The notes beneath the pieces were generated by a model that worked only from the letters and a program-made list of their open reading frames with translations, had not been told where the DNA came from and ran no database searches. This document shows, one piece after another, positions 46,000 to 58,580 of a stretch of 64,000 nt of DNA (its first letter is position 1; every line of letters starts with the position of its first letter). The stretch comes from Crocodylus rhombifer (taxonomy: Eukaryota > Chordata > Crocodylia > Crocodylidae): NCBI GenBank assembly GCA_038503035.1, contig JAVSML010024722.1, positions 561,332 through 625,331 on the forward strand, in the 5' to 3' direction. The position numbers were made by a program, and so were the translations under genes.

Positions 46000-46900
46000 C
46001 ATGGTCCCTTGCCTTTCTTGGCTCTTTTACAAGTTTGCTTTGGCCAATTCACTCATTATTTTCAACTGCTCACATAGCTGCAGGAAGCACTGTACAGGTT
46101 TGTGAACCTGGGTTTTCTGTTTCTTCTAATATTCCTTAACAATATCCAGGATACCCTTTGTTTGTCTCCCTTAATAACCCAAAGAGGAAGTACCCATGGA
46201 TACTTGGGGAACCTCTCGTATAGCAAATATTAATGGAGCTAATAACTGGTCCCAGTGTCCAGGATATTTTGCTATAGATTTTTAAAATATATTCTTTAGT
46301 ATCCTGGTAAGTCAGCCCACCAAGCTACCATTTGTTTGATGTGTAAGGTCTCAAATACCTTCCTTTATAACCTGTGCAATTAAACTGCTCCCCTGATAAG
46401 ATAATATTTCTTTTGGCAATCCTGCATAGGAGAATATGTAGAGTAACTCTTCAGCTACCCATAGAGCTGTTATGGACTGCAGGGGCCATGGCCTGTGGAT
46501 ACTGGGTGGCACAATCAAGTATAATCAAAATATATTGGTACCTATCTGCACTTTTTCTCTACCAACTCAACTATGTCCACATCCACTTGCTCAAGTAGCA
46601 CCTCTATCACAGCATAGTTACCATTGCAGCTACTGGGAGTCTCCCCAGAGCCATTCTCTGGCAGTCAGAACAGGAGTCACAATATTTGCCACCTCTTTCA
46701 GATGCCTGGTTAAAAGAACTGGCAAAATAGTCTGTCTTCTATTTATCTCTGCTCAAGTGGCCTCCCCATGGGCAGCTCATGTGATGTTTTTAACAAGGCT
46801 CTCCTATACTTTTTTGGTATTAATAATTGCTCCACTTCTTCCCTTTCAATTTTTCCCTTGCTTATGTGGCACAATAATGACTACATACCTCATATCTGGT
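46000..46900 (-). pseudogene. Gmr1-like integrase relic
   Basis: Minus strand, 5' to 3': KYRRALLKTSHELP-like and a CDSCSDCQRMA block (HHCC zinc-binding domain, about 46660-46860); QYILIILDCATQYPQAMAPA (start of the catalytic core, first Asp, about 46490-46560); GLPKEILSYQGSSL (second Asp region, Asp changed, about 46400); FAIREVPQVSMGTSS (end of the core, about 46180-46260). Several frames and stops. Integrase inserts the cDNA into the genome. Its location to the right of the RT, that is upstream of it on the minus strand, is the key to the Gmr1-like call. Confidence 0.78.
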
Positions 46901-46934
46901 GGCGTCATTAGCTCCAGTTGCTACACTCTCATAC

Positions 46935-46998
46935 AATCATAGAAAATTAGGGTTGGAAGGAACCTCAGCAGGTCCCCTAATCCAACCCCATCAAAGCT
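46935..46998 (-). mobile_element. CR1 LINE 3' UTR fragment
   Basis: ATCATAGAAAATTAGGGTTG with GAAGGAACCTCAGCAGGTC and CCAACCCC on the + strand is the reverse of the CR1 3' UTR and tail. Only about 64 bp are present. It sits between the integrase zinc domain and the upstream linker of the gypsy relic, so it is a separate short insertion. Confidence 0.75.
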
Positions 46999-46999
46999 G

Positions 47000-47490
47000 C
47001 CAATACCTTCCTCAAAGGCTCTCCAGAAGCTATCTTCCCATGATTGTTCCACTGGAAATTGTCCTTGGTCAATTATCTTATTCAACTCTACTTTCCTTTC
47101 TGCTTTCTCTTCCTCCTCTTTGCTTTTTTCTGTCTACTCTTCCTTCTCTTGTCCTACCAGGCCTTCAGCACATGTCTGATAGTCCCCTTTTCCTGGGCCT
47201 TCTCTCATCCTGGGTGCCCTCTTTCCCAAACTAAGGCCAATTACATCCTAGCAGTATGGGATAGGAAGTTTACAGGTTAGGAACACTAGTACCTTGAAGG
47301 TTTTTCCCACAGTTTATCAGGACCCATACTCTTTTCATAAGAGTATCCCTGCACACCAGAGCTTTTTGGTCTGCTAGCTCTTTTTCATTTGGGGAATTTT
47401 CTTTGTTTTTGTCATTGTCTGTTCACACCTCAAATCTATCAGTCCTATCATCGCCTTCTCATCTGTTATGACTATCATTAGGAGCTGCAT
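47000..47490 (-). pseudogene. Gmr1-like protease and linker relic
   Basis: Minus strand: GLIDLRCEQTM resembles the ALLDSGCGQTL-type active-site phrase with the catalytic Asp-Ser-Gly lost to DLR. YPILLGCNWP (about 47240-47270) matches the YPxLLGxDWP-type flap region. EQSWEDSFWRAFEEG near 47010-47060 resembles the linker before integrase. Badly decayed; the call leans on position between gag and integrase. Confidence 0.6.
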
Positions 47491-47602
47491 AGCCTGGATC
47501 CTCTTGCTCCCCACATTTTGTTTTTACATTCCCCATAACTACAATGCATAGCTGTTACCCCTCTGTCTCTATTCTCTTCTCCTTCTCTTGGTGTCTGGTA
47601 TA

Positions 47603-48993
47603 GATTCATAGATTGTAAGCCCGGAAGGGATCTCAGAAGATCATCATGTCCAGCCCCCTGCACCAAGCAGGAAAGATAACTGGTGGTTAGGTGACTCCAT
47701 CAAGATTACTGTCTAGTATCCTCTTGAAGATTTCCAGGGTAAGTAATTGTAGCACCTCTGGAGGGAGCTTATTCCAAAATCTGGACACCCTGACTGTTTT
47801 TCCTAATGTTGAGCCTGAATCAGTCTTTTAGGAATTTATGGCCATTACTCCTTGTTTTCCCCTTGGGTGCCCTGGTGAACAGTTGTTCACCAAGCCCTTG
47901 ATGTACTCTCCTAGTGTAGTGGTAAGCTGCTACCAGGTCCCCTCTCAGCCTTCTTTTCCTCAAGATGAAGAGTCCCAGATCCTTCAGCCTTTCATCGTAT
48001 GGCTTGCCTTTTAAGACTCTGATCATATGGGTGGCTCTTCTTTGAACTCTCTCAAGCTTGTCCATGTCCTTGTTAAACTGTGGTGCCCAGAACTGGACAC
48101 AGTACTCCAGATGTAGTCTCACCAGTGCTGAGTAGAGTGGAAGAATCAACTCCTTGTTTTTGCTGGAGATGCATCAAGTGATACATGCCAGAGTATTATT
48201 TTCCTTACTGGCTGCAGCACTGCATTAGTGGCTCATATTTATACTGTGGTCTGTTTTTACCCCCAGATCCCTTTCATGTGTGTTGTAATCAGTTTGGTGC
48301 CACCAAGCCTGTAGGTGTGTTGGGGGTTGCTCGTCCCGAGGTGGAGCACTTTACATGTCTTGACATTGAACTTCATCAGGTTCCGATCCTCCCAAATTGC
48401 CAACCTGTTTAGGGCCACATGTATCTGTAGCCTGTCTTCAAGCGTGACCATGCTCCCCCATAATTTGGTGTCATCCGTAAACTAGCCCACTTCTTGCCAG
48501 GATGACAGATCCATTCACTATGACTCACTGATGACTTTTCTAGGATTTTCCCTAGAATGGAAATTATGCTGACTGGCCTATAGTTACCCAAATCCTCCCT
48601 CCTGCCCTTTTTGTGGATGGGCACAATGTTGGACCTCTTCCAGTCCTCAGGGACTTCTCCAGAGCACCACGAGTTGTGGAAGAGTTTTGCCAGGGGTTCC
48701 GCAATGACTTTGGCCAGCTCCTTCAGCACTCTTGGATGAAGATCATGTGGTACCGCTGACTCATATATGTCTACTTTTTTTAATTGGTCATAAACCAATT
48801 CTACGACAGTAGTAGGAAGGCAAATATTGCAACTGTGCTCATTCTGTACTCTACCTGGAATTGTTTTCCCCTTGCTCCAGTGAAAGACTGAGGCAAAGTA
48901 GTCATTCAGGAGTTCAGCTTTCTCCTGGGTCCCAGTAACCAGCTCTCCTGAGTTGTTGAGCAATGGCCTCACACTCCCATTTGTTTTCCAGCA
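47603..48993 (-). mobile_element. CR1 LINE inserted in the gypsy relic, with internal RT deletion
   Basis: Minus strand: EKAELLNDYFASVFHWSKG, SAVPHDLHPRVLKELAKVI, NSWCSGEVPEDWKRSNIVPI, GRREDLGNYRPVS and ISILGKILEK, then an abrupt jump into the region after the FADD catalytic motif (sequence reading TPNYGGAW, LKTG). The C-terminal part follows: LMKFNVKTCKVLHLGTSN, EYCVQFWAPQF, RRLRGDLVAAY. The palm of the RT (about 200 codons) is missing at about 48480. The tail at 47603 is ATTCATAG-like. The insertion separates gag from protease of the gypsy element. Confidence 0.9.
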
Positions 48994-49194
48994 AATGGGA
49001 AAGCAATAAGTAAGTGTACTATCCTTCTTTCCTTAGGGCAATATTTGGCTATATGACCTATTTTTCTGTTGCTAAGGCACCTTCCCTCATTTTTATGAGG
49101 GATGAAGTCACCTCTGTCAGCACCTCCTTCCCTCCTCCCCATGTTTCCTCTTTACCTTACTCTTTTCTGCTGTTTCATTTTCATCCAATTTCAT

Positions 49195-49900
49195 GATTGT
49201 CTCAAGGGTGTCAGGATGGTATCATTTTATCCCTCGCAAAGATTTCCTGTCACATCCCAAACAAACTGCTCCAGTATAATCTGTTCTAAAATCTCTTTTG
49301 TCATCCTCTTTTTGGGACAAAGCCACTTGCAAGACACACCTCCGAGGGCTTGCCCCAACTGTCTGCACCATAGCAATTCCTGAGTCTTCTTGTTTTAGAG
49401 TTGCTGGCAATAGTATCCCTCATATTTCTAATCATATATGATTTCCTTCAACATGTCATAGTCCTGAGCTTCCTGGTACAATAGTACCTGATAAGCTACT
49501 TAGGCTTCCCCTATTAGTAGGGTGCCTAGATGTGTTGCTTATGTGTCTTTATTCCACCCCATTGCCTCTGCTGCACATTCACAAGTTTTAATGAAAGCCT
49601 CCAGGTCCTCATCTCATGTCATTTTTCTGTGGTGAAACTCCAGAGACTCATGCCCAACTTCTTCCCAGCTTCCTGTGGCTCTTGAGCTAACAGGGCATAG
49701 CTGTTCAAATAACACCTGTTGTTCATTGTTGTAGCATTTCTTCAGTGTGCCTCTCTTGCCCCAGCACTACTTGGGCTAGCATGTTCAAGCATTTCTGAGC
49801 CTTCTCTTGTTGCTGAACAAAGAGTGGTAGAATCTGTTCTGCCTCCCTTCCATTGCCCTCAGGTTCTAGCAAAGAAAAGAAAATCCTTTATGTAACTACA
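49195..49900 (-). pseudogene. Gmr1-like gag relic (SCAN-related capsid)
   Basis: Minus strand: QILPLFVQQQEKAQKCL and QVVLGQERHTEEMLQQ (coiled region, about 49740-49870), then, across frameshifts, EAFIKTCECAAEAMGWNK, LLIGEA and EAQDYDMLKEII (about 49440-49625). This matches the gypsy capsid pattern of an acidic start, EAFLxTFERxAxxxGWxxxxWA, LLxGxAQxAY and DYDxxKxAIL. Published work traces the vertebrate SCAN domain to the capsid of Gmr1-like elements, which fits this sequence. No intact ORF remains. Confidence 0.68.
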
Positions 49901-49960
49901 GTCTCCTTTCCCAGCCAATAAAACACTGTAACAGGATCTGCCTTCACATAGCAGCTGTGA

Positions 49961-52126
49961 GTTCTCCCTGCTGAGCTCCTTCTCATGTAGACACAGACAG
50001 AAATTACATTTGTTGCATGATCACCCCTTAGATGCATTCAACATCCATACCCAAAAAGAAGAGCATGGCTGCAGAGCACTCCAAACACATGACAAATTAG
50101 CCTTCATAATATGAGGGTTCAAAGGAAGGTGCTCCAAAGTGGAGCGCCTTCATTAACTTCTGTCTGCTCAAGCAGCTGGGCTAAAGCAGCCCAACCCGAT
50201 CTGCAGTGCTCTCTCAGGACGGGAGAGGGAGACGGCAAGGGAGGGATTTGTGAGAATTATGGAGATCTCCTTCTGCTATAAAGAAGCAGAACAGCACCCC
50301 TGCTGTCCAGTGAGCCCTAAACTTAAACCCCACTACAACACAGAGCCTGGATCAGGGAGTCACAAACAGCCCCTGTGTTCACCCCTTTCTCAGCTATACA
50401 TAGTGTTTCTTGAGTAGAGGAAAGACTCAATAGTAATATTGAGTTGGTTTAATGTTTAATTTCTCATACTGAAATGGATGAGCAGACATAACACACAGTT
50501 AATTCAGCTCAGAAGCCTTTTCACTTCCAAAGATCTTTAATTTAAATGGGAATTCCACATGGGGAGTGACTGTTATATGTGTTAGTTTTTACTACATATT
50601 CAGTTTGCAGGTAGAACTAACGTAGGGGAATTAAATGCCAAAACCCAAGCAACTAACTGTTCCATGGAGAAGTAAATATTCAGCCACAGATTATTTAAAA
50701 TTAATAATATATTGCAAAGTCACTAGTAATGTAGTTAAGTGCATAGGAATATTCATAGGTATCCTCGATACTGTAGCTAAGTCAGCTTATGGTATCTAAA
50801 TACCTACTAAAATCATGACAATTTTATTCTGCAGTAGCCACTCAAATGTGTTCAGTTTCTATGGGATGTTTTCCATTTTGTTGCTTAATTGTTTGTTTAT
50901 TTGAAAGAAAAGTGCTTGTAGGTTCCATTAGTCCCAAGGTTGCTTTTTTATTCTTCCCCATTTATTTGACTTGCCTAATAATAACAGGCATTATTTTATA
51001 TCCATATTTAATTTTATTATGTCACCACTATTACAAGAAAAGGATGTTCTTTTCAGACATTTTAATGCATTTAGTATTTCACTAGTCATCAGTTATACCA
51101 TTTTTTCCCCTTTATTGGATCTGAATTATAAATCAACTAGTCATTGTATGGGATACTGTATGTGAATGTACAGTATATCATTATGATGTATCCTATAATA
51201 ATGTATCTTAGACATGCAAACTAAAGATGGTAGTATAAAGTGCTGAGGGAGAGAAAAAATTGGAAACATCTGTTAGTAGGAAGAAGAGAAGACTTTTCAT
51301 TAAAGTTTGTCATGTATATTTGATAGAAAGAATACACAGGGATATATTCTGCTGCCCTTTACATCCATGCAATCACACAAGATGGAACAGTATTTCTATC
51401 TTGAATGGAAAAGTCACCGTTATTAAAAACACTAAAAAGCTTGGATATGCCATAACTACAGCCATTCCATAAACTTGAGTCCTGGAGTGGAGTTCGGATT
51501 CACACTTTTTTGGGTAAGCAGAGATTGAACACATTATAAAGGTGATATACTTAGTCTTTGGAGTGGTGCTAACAGCTGTGCTCCACATACTGTGATTCAT
51601 GCTAGCAAATATATGTGATGGGATTGGAGCTAGTTTTAGAGAAAACCTCTCCACTTACCTTTCAGCTGCTACTTGTTTCAAAGAGGAGGACATGGTGGAA
51701 GTCAAAAGAAATAATATGATGTCAAATAGGTCAGAGTGAGAACTCCCAATGCCAGCTAAAAATTAAAAGTTTGCTTTTAAAAAAAATAGACTGCTATGGA
51801 AAAGATGGGCAAAATCAATGATAGTTGCATACAAAGGTTATTAGGAACTTTAAGAGCAGTGTGTTATAATATGATTACATTTAAGCAAGCAGAATGATAC
51901 AAGAAACTGTACTATAAAAAAACCTACATGTGTTTTTAGTAACTGGGAGCATTTTGTGGACATAGAGACAGATAGCACCTTCTCTATGGTGTGTTTGCAT
52001 TAGTGATTTGGTGGATGTGAGGTGGATGCAGCTACATAAATATAGCTGCATCAGTGCAAGTGCCCTTAATGTAAACTATTACTAGCACAACTTCTTTTAG
52101 CCTGAAACAGTCCTATTCAGAATCAC
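49961..52126. other. Flank of the gypsy relic (possible LTR) and intron
   Basis: Positions 49961-50400 probably hold the decayed 5' LTR and leader (minus strand): the sequence is GC-richer, with TGCTATAAAG at about 50274, but no LTR boundaries could be set. From 50400 the intron is AT-rich, with a palindrome TACTGTATGTGAATGTACAG at 51153. The small palindrome GCAGCTACATAAATATAGCTGC lies at 52028-52049. No gene is seen. Confidence 0.4.
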
Positions 52127-52129
52127 TTA

Positions 52130-52443
52130 GGCTGCTGACAGACATGAAAAAAACAAACAGCCCTTTACTGGAAAAGGAAGCGCATTAGTTTGACCCAGCT
52201 CCTCAGCTTCTGTATAGATCGCATGCTTCCATGGTGCTTTTTGGCACCTTTTATCTGAATTTGATTTAATCAGCTATTAGATAACAGTGCCAAAAAGCTG
52301 CAGTGAAGCACCTAATCTATACAGACGGGACAGCTGGGTTAAACCAATGCGATGCCTCTACCGACCTCAGTGGTGGTGCAGTGCACTGAGCTGAAAGTAA
52401 AGCTCCATTTGTGGGGTCGGGGGGCTCATGTCTGTAAGCAGCC
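52130..52443. mobile_element. PIF/Harbinger-like MITE, 314 bp
   Basis: The left end GGCTGCTGACAGACATGA (52130-52147) and the reverse complement of the right end, GGCTGCTTACAGACATGA (52426-52443), match at 17 of 18 positions. TTA flanks both ends (52127-52129, 52444-52446), the usual PIF/Harbinger target duplication. No coding capacity. An internal pair GGTGCTTTTTGGCACC / GTGCCAAAAAGC adds foldback potential. Confidence 0.75.
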
Positions 52444-52446
52444 TTA

Positions 52447-54985
52447 GATACTAAGACAGATGATTTAGATGGATCACTTAACAGAAGCCATTGCAGATAT
52501 TCATAAGATAAGTTGGTAAGTACCGGTGTTACATAGCAATTTTTTTGCAACCTGCAAGTGTGTGTATCCATCCCTATTTCCTCCTTTATACCAACCAATA
52601 AAGCTGATTAAATCCACAAAGAAATAACTTCTGCATGCCTTAAAATGCTGGCAAAAACTACAGCATTCTGTTTTTCGTGGGAGTCCAGCTACAGTGTAAA
52701 CCATCCAGACTCCTTCCAGTTAGGGAGTTGGCTTTAAAGCCAATATCTAACCCTGGATATACAATTTTTACATATTCCCTTGTGCTACAAAGCTGTCTCT
52801 AAGACTTATTGTATGCATACTAATATCCAGAATTATAGAATCAGATTTACCAGTCTTGGAACCGATGTGATTTACCTTACAGTCAATGAGAAACAGAATA
52901 TTGCTTATTGATTTTGTCTAGTCTGTTGCTGTAGTCAATGGAGAATAAGCTGATACAAATAGAATGAATCAACTACAAGCTGGCTCTGGGCCCTGATGAG
53001 TCATGTGAAGTAGGTTTCTGATATCCTTTATCATCACGCACAGCTAGTAAGACAAGAGTACTACTGTCTTCTGCTGGTGCAGGGAGTTACCTCAGGCTAT
53101 GCTGGAAAATGCTTTTTTCTTATTTTTAGACCTAAATCAGTCCCCACCACTAAATGTATTCTTGTGAATACAGATACCACTTTGTTGTAGTGCTCATGGG
53201 AAGGCAGTAGTGTAACCTGTTTGGATGCAGCTGCAGACCACCTGTAGAGAAAGTCAAATTAGGGAGAGACCCCACTGTTCTTTGTATTAATGCTTTTTGT
53301 ATTGTGGTTTGACTTTTCTCCCCCCTCCTATGTATCTCTCTCAACTAGGGAGATAGGGAGCACATTTTAAAGCCTTCTGTCCCTTTAAGGCATTTTGTGA
53401 TTGAAAGAACTCTGAGATTTGAAAGAGGAAAACTTCCCCAGTCTCCAATGAATGATGTTGATGCAAAGAATCTGAAAACTACATGAATGAGTTTCATTAT
53501 GATTTTCTTGTTTATCTGGTGAACTTTGAGTGTCTGTACCTAAAGGACACACACACATTTATCAGAAATGATCTGCATTTTAAATGTCTTCCAAGTTTTA
53601 AATGTAAAAAGTGGTTATCAAGAATGAAACCTCCACTCCCCCTTACTGCAGTTGTTTTGTCATTTCTGAATGAAAATTCAGCAAACAAAAGAAATACAGT
53701 AACTTTAAATTCTTGCACATTCAGTTTATAAGAAAATAAATAGGCAAATATGTAAGGAAATGAAGCAGATATGATCTAACAGAACCTACTTAATGACTCG
53801 AATTTCCTCGATATTTGAATTTTTCTGAGTTTAGCATGGATTGGCAGACAATCAGAAAGGTAGTCTCAGGTTTGTATGAGTTGTTGTATGTGAAGTGTAG
53901 TTGAAGCAAGTGTTCTGGTATTATGTGAGTCTAATCTGACTCAAATTTATAGTATTTGTGACATCTCAATAGACTAAGCTTTTAATTGTTTACCAAGCAA
54001 TGGTCTGATGCTTGATGATGTGGCATACTACCTTCTGCCACATAAGAAGTGACAGACCTGAAAATAGCATTGAAATATATTTTCTCACTCTATTTCTTTA
54101 TGGGTAGGCCCAAAAGCCATTTTATTCATTTCTGTATTTGTTAGCACATGAAGTGTTCCCTCATTATGAATTCCTTTGGTATCAATGTTCATTGCAGAGG
54201 TACTAATGATACTGAATTTAATTGGTATTAATGTGCAGGGTCATGTGTACTCTCTTAGAAGTTTCTGTGTAACTTTTCACTAATTGAAATTAGATTGAAG
54301 TGTTGCTGTGTACACTGTGAGTTAATGGTGACAACGTTGAGCCAGCTTCGAAGCTCAGATGCATGGCACGCATCCCAAAAAATCTGCTACGATGCTCCCA
54401 CATACATCTATGCATATTTTTATGGTACAAGAGACATAAGGTGTGGAAAAGGAGCAGTCTCTTTAAGGGGGATGTGGCAACCCTAGCTGCCAGTCATCCT
54501 GCCTCTGCTGTTCTATTCCTTTTACAGCCATCCTGCCTTTCTTCCATCTATATCTGTTATTAAGTTCCATAGGAAGTTGAGAAACCAAAAGGATTACTGG
54601 GCTAATTTCCCCAGGACTTTTATCGTTATGGAAATGCCCCATGGCTGATGTAGGGATGGGATATTTACATAAGTGGCCTTCTTACAACCTAAGTACCAAT
54701 GCATGACTTGTTCACTTAGCCATCTTTGTGAACCAGTAGTGAAATTAACAGTTATCACCTAATTTTTAATTCAGAGCTGCCTTTGTGTTGTATGTGGAAA
54801 TCTCATTGATGCTGGAAAGTTCGTGTGTAGCTTGAAGGCAATGTTAGGGAAATATCCATTTTCCTGAACAGCACCTCCATTTATTAATACAAAGGAGTAC
54901 TAATACATAATTTTTTGTCCGCATTGGACAGGTAGTTTGCCTTAACAGACCTGAATTGACAGCTATTCATAGATAACTAAACTCT
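52447..54985. other. Intron without recognised genes
   Basis: Ordinary AT-rich intronic sequence with only short chance ORFs. No repeat family was recognised. Confidence 0.5.
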
Positions 54986-55067
54986 GATTTAGTTGGTCCA
55001 CAAAAGTGCAAATCTACCCTGCCTTCTCCCTGACTTCAGACTAACACAGCTAACTCTACTCTCCCTG
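54986..55067 (-). mobile_element. Reptile interspersed repeat with inverted core, copy 2 (half)
   Basis: GTTGGTCCACAAAAGTGCAA, then CTACCCTGCCTTCTCCCTGA and TTCAGACTAACACAGCTAAC is the reverse of the left half of the repeat at 36947-37133. Confidence 0.55.
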
Positions 55068-58000
55068 CTAATGCATAAAAACTGGTGTCCTTGAACCTTC
55101 TAAGTGATTCTGTTCCAAATTATTCGTTTTCTCTTAGTAAAATTCATCATTTTTAAAATAAAAAGTCTAAATATTAATGATCATAGTGCTCTAAGTGCCA
55201 GCAAATAATTAATGACTTAACCAATTAGAGAAATTTCAGGTATGATAACAAAGACATGGTAAAACCACTAGATAGTAGCATAGCCCCCAAATATAACTGT
55301 TTTGAATTGCATGCTGCTTTAATTACTGTGATTTTAAAATGTGCATAATTCCAAAAAGATCACATGTGTAACATAATAAAAATTACCGTGACATAAAATA
55401 TATATTTCCTGAAAATGTACTTGTAATATCAAAAGGACTGTGAAGTATTAGCCATTTAATACAAATTTATCTTTTCTTGCAGATGATTACATTTTCATTT
55501 TAATTGCTCACATTTCCTGTTCTGATCTTAATGTTTTATAGTAGGCAAGACATGCCACAAAGAAAAAAAGATTGTATTTGTTAGTTAACAGTCTTCAGAA
55601 GCCCTAATTTGGCCAATGTGTTCTGCTGTAAAGTCTTGGAATGCTGTCTTGCAGTTTCACAAGTGATCTTACTTGGCTTCCCAGAAACTATTATGCCTGG
55701 AGGATGCCATGAGAACAAGGGCTGCCTTGTTAACAAGTAGAGAACTCTCAAAAACAAGATAGAATCCTGATATAAATCATAATTTAGATGCGCAGAGCTA
55801 TGTTCACAACCACACTAATGTAATTCATTTACATCTACTTATTACTTATCTCCACCAGAAGTACTAAGTTCAGGAATGCAGCTGCCTTATGCCTTGTGAC
55901 TCCTGGGGTTATGGAAGAATGACATCACCGAATTTAAGCACATTACCATGCTGACATAGTGGCACCTTGTTTTCCCTTCTGCAGATAGAGCTAGGATTGT
56001 GTTCTACCCCCCATTCTTCCAAAGAATACCTTTTTCCCCTTTCAAGCAGCTGCTATATGAAGGGTTGCAAATGTCACTTCAACTAATGATGAATGATGCT
56101 TGACCTCTGGACCTGTTACTCTGAATTTTATGCAATGCTAAATTAATATGAAAGATCTCAACTAGAAAGACTTCAGTCATTATGCATGCAGCAGAAACGA
56201 TATCATGTTAAACAATCTGATTTTTCCCCCTATACGCATGGTAAAATGCAGAGCTGTTTTAACATTTTGATGTGTATTTCCACTCAAGATTAATATCTCT
56301 TAGTTCTAAAAATATTTTTGGTAAGCAAATCAGTTTGTGAAAAACATTGTCAAAAGGGCAACTGGCCCACATGTCTTTGTTGTTTGTGTTTGAATATAAT
56401 TAATTATGTAAAGCAATAGTTAGTGGGAGCTTAACAATTAGTAGAATCTGTCAAGTAGTCACACGGAAATTACTAACTAATTGAACTACTGGTCTTTTAT
56501 TGTTTCAGGAAGCAGCGCTGAGTGTCATTGTTTTATCTCAGAACTTTGTTGTTATCATACATCACATTTTTTAAAGAAATGTATGCTTCATAGTAGACTA
56601 ATACATAAATAACCCTGCTGCTAATTTCACAGTGTGCAAAAGCATTTGAAGTAAAAACACCTGTTTTAATTAGTATTCAGATTTGTTCAGTTAAAAAAAT
56701 GATAATCCTCTCACAGTTGTATGACATTTTAAAGCTTTGAATTTCCATCTGTATCTTATATTATGATGTTTCAGGATTGTCGTGAGTTAATTATGTTAAC
56801 TTAGGAAACATTGCTTGCATTTAGAATGAAAAACTTCAGCTTGAATAGACAGAAAAGCAGATGCTATCTTTCTTGTCAATTGCTTTGTTGTGTACTGCCT
56901 TGAAACTTTTTATATGATTCTGTATTCAAAGGAAAGTATAAATCTCTATTTATTTTAAATGTTACCATGATTTATTCAATTTTTTTAATATCTCTCTTGC
57001 AGGGAGTGCTTATATCTGTGTCCATGTATATCTGCCCAGTAAAGTTATGAAAACCTTCTAATTTATGCCTAAAACAGCATATTATTTTACCTTTGCCTAA
57101 GATTAAACTGAGGAGTAGGAAATACTCAAAGCTTTTGAATTTTAGTTTCATATTTCTGTTTTCCTTATCTTGCTCCTGAAAGGTAGTTTGAGGTACAACA
57201 AAGGAACTAAACATATCTGTGATCAAATTGCATTTCAGAACAGGGGAAGGAATTGCACAAATAGAACATATGGGTACAAATATATATAGTTAAAACAGCA
57301 TGGATATATATACAGATCCTGTCCGAAGGCAAAATGAACACATCCATGTGTGTAAGTTAGGGGAAAAGGCATGACTTCGATAACAAATCTCCAGCTACAT
57401 AAAGGGGAATGTCTTCTCTTTTCACGTGAAACTGTGAGAGGAATGTATAGAAAACTGAAGGAATATTAATCATGCAGCATTAATCAACTTTATTTAATTG
57501 GGTTAGCTCTTTACCAAAGAGAAATTGTAAGAAGTATTAATGTACTTACAAGTGCCCCTCACATAGTTTATTCATGCTCTGAGACTAAATAAGTTAAGCA
57601 AGTGTTGGGCAAATGGAATTACATGCACTGTGTTTGGCAGGGTAGGCAGAGTCACATTTTCAAGCATGCCATCCTCTCCTTAGCCTTGAAATTACCCCAT
57701 CTCAAGTTGTCCTACAAAGGTTTGGGAGCTAAGGGCCCAAAAGTTTCTGCACTTGTAACTCCACCATTCCTGCAGACACATGCACTTTTATGAACATGCA
57801 TTTGGTCCTTAAAGTAGGATTTCTCTGCCTTTACAGCTTAATGTTCATTTAACAGCACTACAGCAGATTTCCACAAAAAGTCTGCTGCTACACAGCACAT
57901 AGCTGTTCTATGATAATTTCTGAGATCTACTGCCTTGCCTATATCTAAATGAAAAAAAAAATCAGTGGTATAGCCTCTGTAGACATAAACCAGTGTAACT

Positions 58001-58580
58001 TGAAGGAACTGTGAACTAAAGCCGGATTATATGGGCTGAGTAGTGTTATTTGACTTTCACAATACATGTAAGCATTTTCATGAACTTGAAGGGTGCTTTG
58101 TTAATATTTGATCATATAGCAATGTCCCTGAACAGTATGTTTTTTAAACAGCTACCAAATGTTCTCCCTTCCGACATGATTCAGTATAGTATTCCTATAC
58201 CATCAAGATGCAAACAGTTTGTAATTCAGAGAAGACTGTTTCAAACTATCGGAAAACTTAACTTTTTACTATCCTTCCATTATAATGGCTCCAGTAGTAG
58301 GGGAGAATAGCTATTTTTAAGACATAGATTAATCAGTTTATGAAACTATATCACACAGTTTCCAGCAATAGCAGAGGACCTGACTAAGTGCTCAGTAAGT
58401 TCCTTTCAACTTTATGCTCCTCTACTTCAGGAAGTCAATAATGGGACAGAATATCCTGTTTCCACTAAGTCAGCAATTTAGGGACTTGTATATACAGAAT
58501 GTTTTGTCAGTAAAATGGTATAGTTATACTTCTAGTCTTATATCAATATAAGAACACTGCATAAACACTTATCCCTATCA
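55068..58580. other. Intron without recognised genes
   Basis: AT-rich sequence; no exon, RNA gene or classifiable repeat was recognised. The only structure noted is short TATATA-type runs near 57285-57312. ORFs are short and unremarkable. A conserved non-coding element would not be visible by eye. Confidence 0.5.

Larger units (their letters stand above)
43560..49960 (-). mobile_element. Ty3/gypsy retrotransposon relic, Gmr1-like (INT before RT)
   Basis: The coding relics, read on the minus strand from right to left, are gag (49.9-49.4 kb), protease (47.5-47.2), integrase (46.9-46.0), reverse transcriptase (45.6-44.9) and RNase H (44.86-43.56). Integrase upstream of RT is the arrangement known for Gmr1-like vertebrate elements, opposite to usual gypsy order. 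All frames are full of stops and frameshifts. Later insertions within it: hAT-like element 43832-44611, ~60-bp repeat at 45202, CR1 fragment at 46935, CR1 at 47603-48993. LTRs could not be defined; the outer limits given are those of the coding relics. It is antisense to the host gene. Confidence 0.82.

Noticed and set aside
47820..48149. Separate host gene suggested by a 109-residue ORF
   Set aside because: The sequence is plainly CR1 ORF2 C-terminus (EYCVQFWAPQF, RRLRGDLV) and part of the longer CR1 copy.
50846..51165. Two overlapping + strand ORFs rich in hydrophobic residues
   Set aside because: T-rich DNA gives Phe/Leu/Ile-rich translations that look like membrane segments. No start context, exon signal or homology was recognised.
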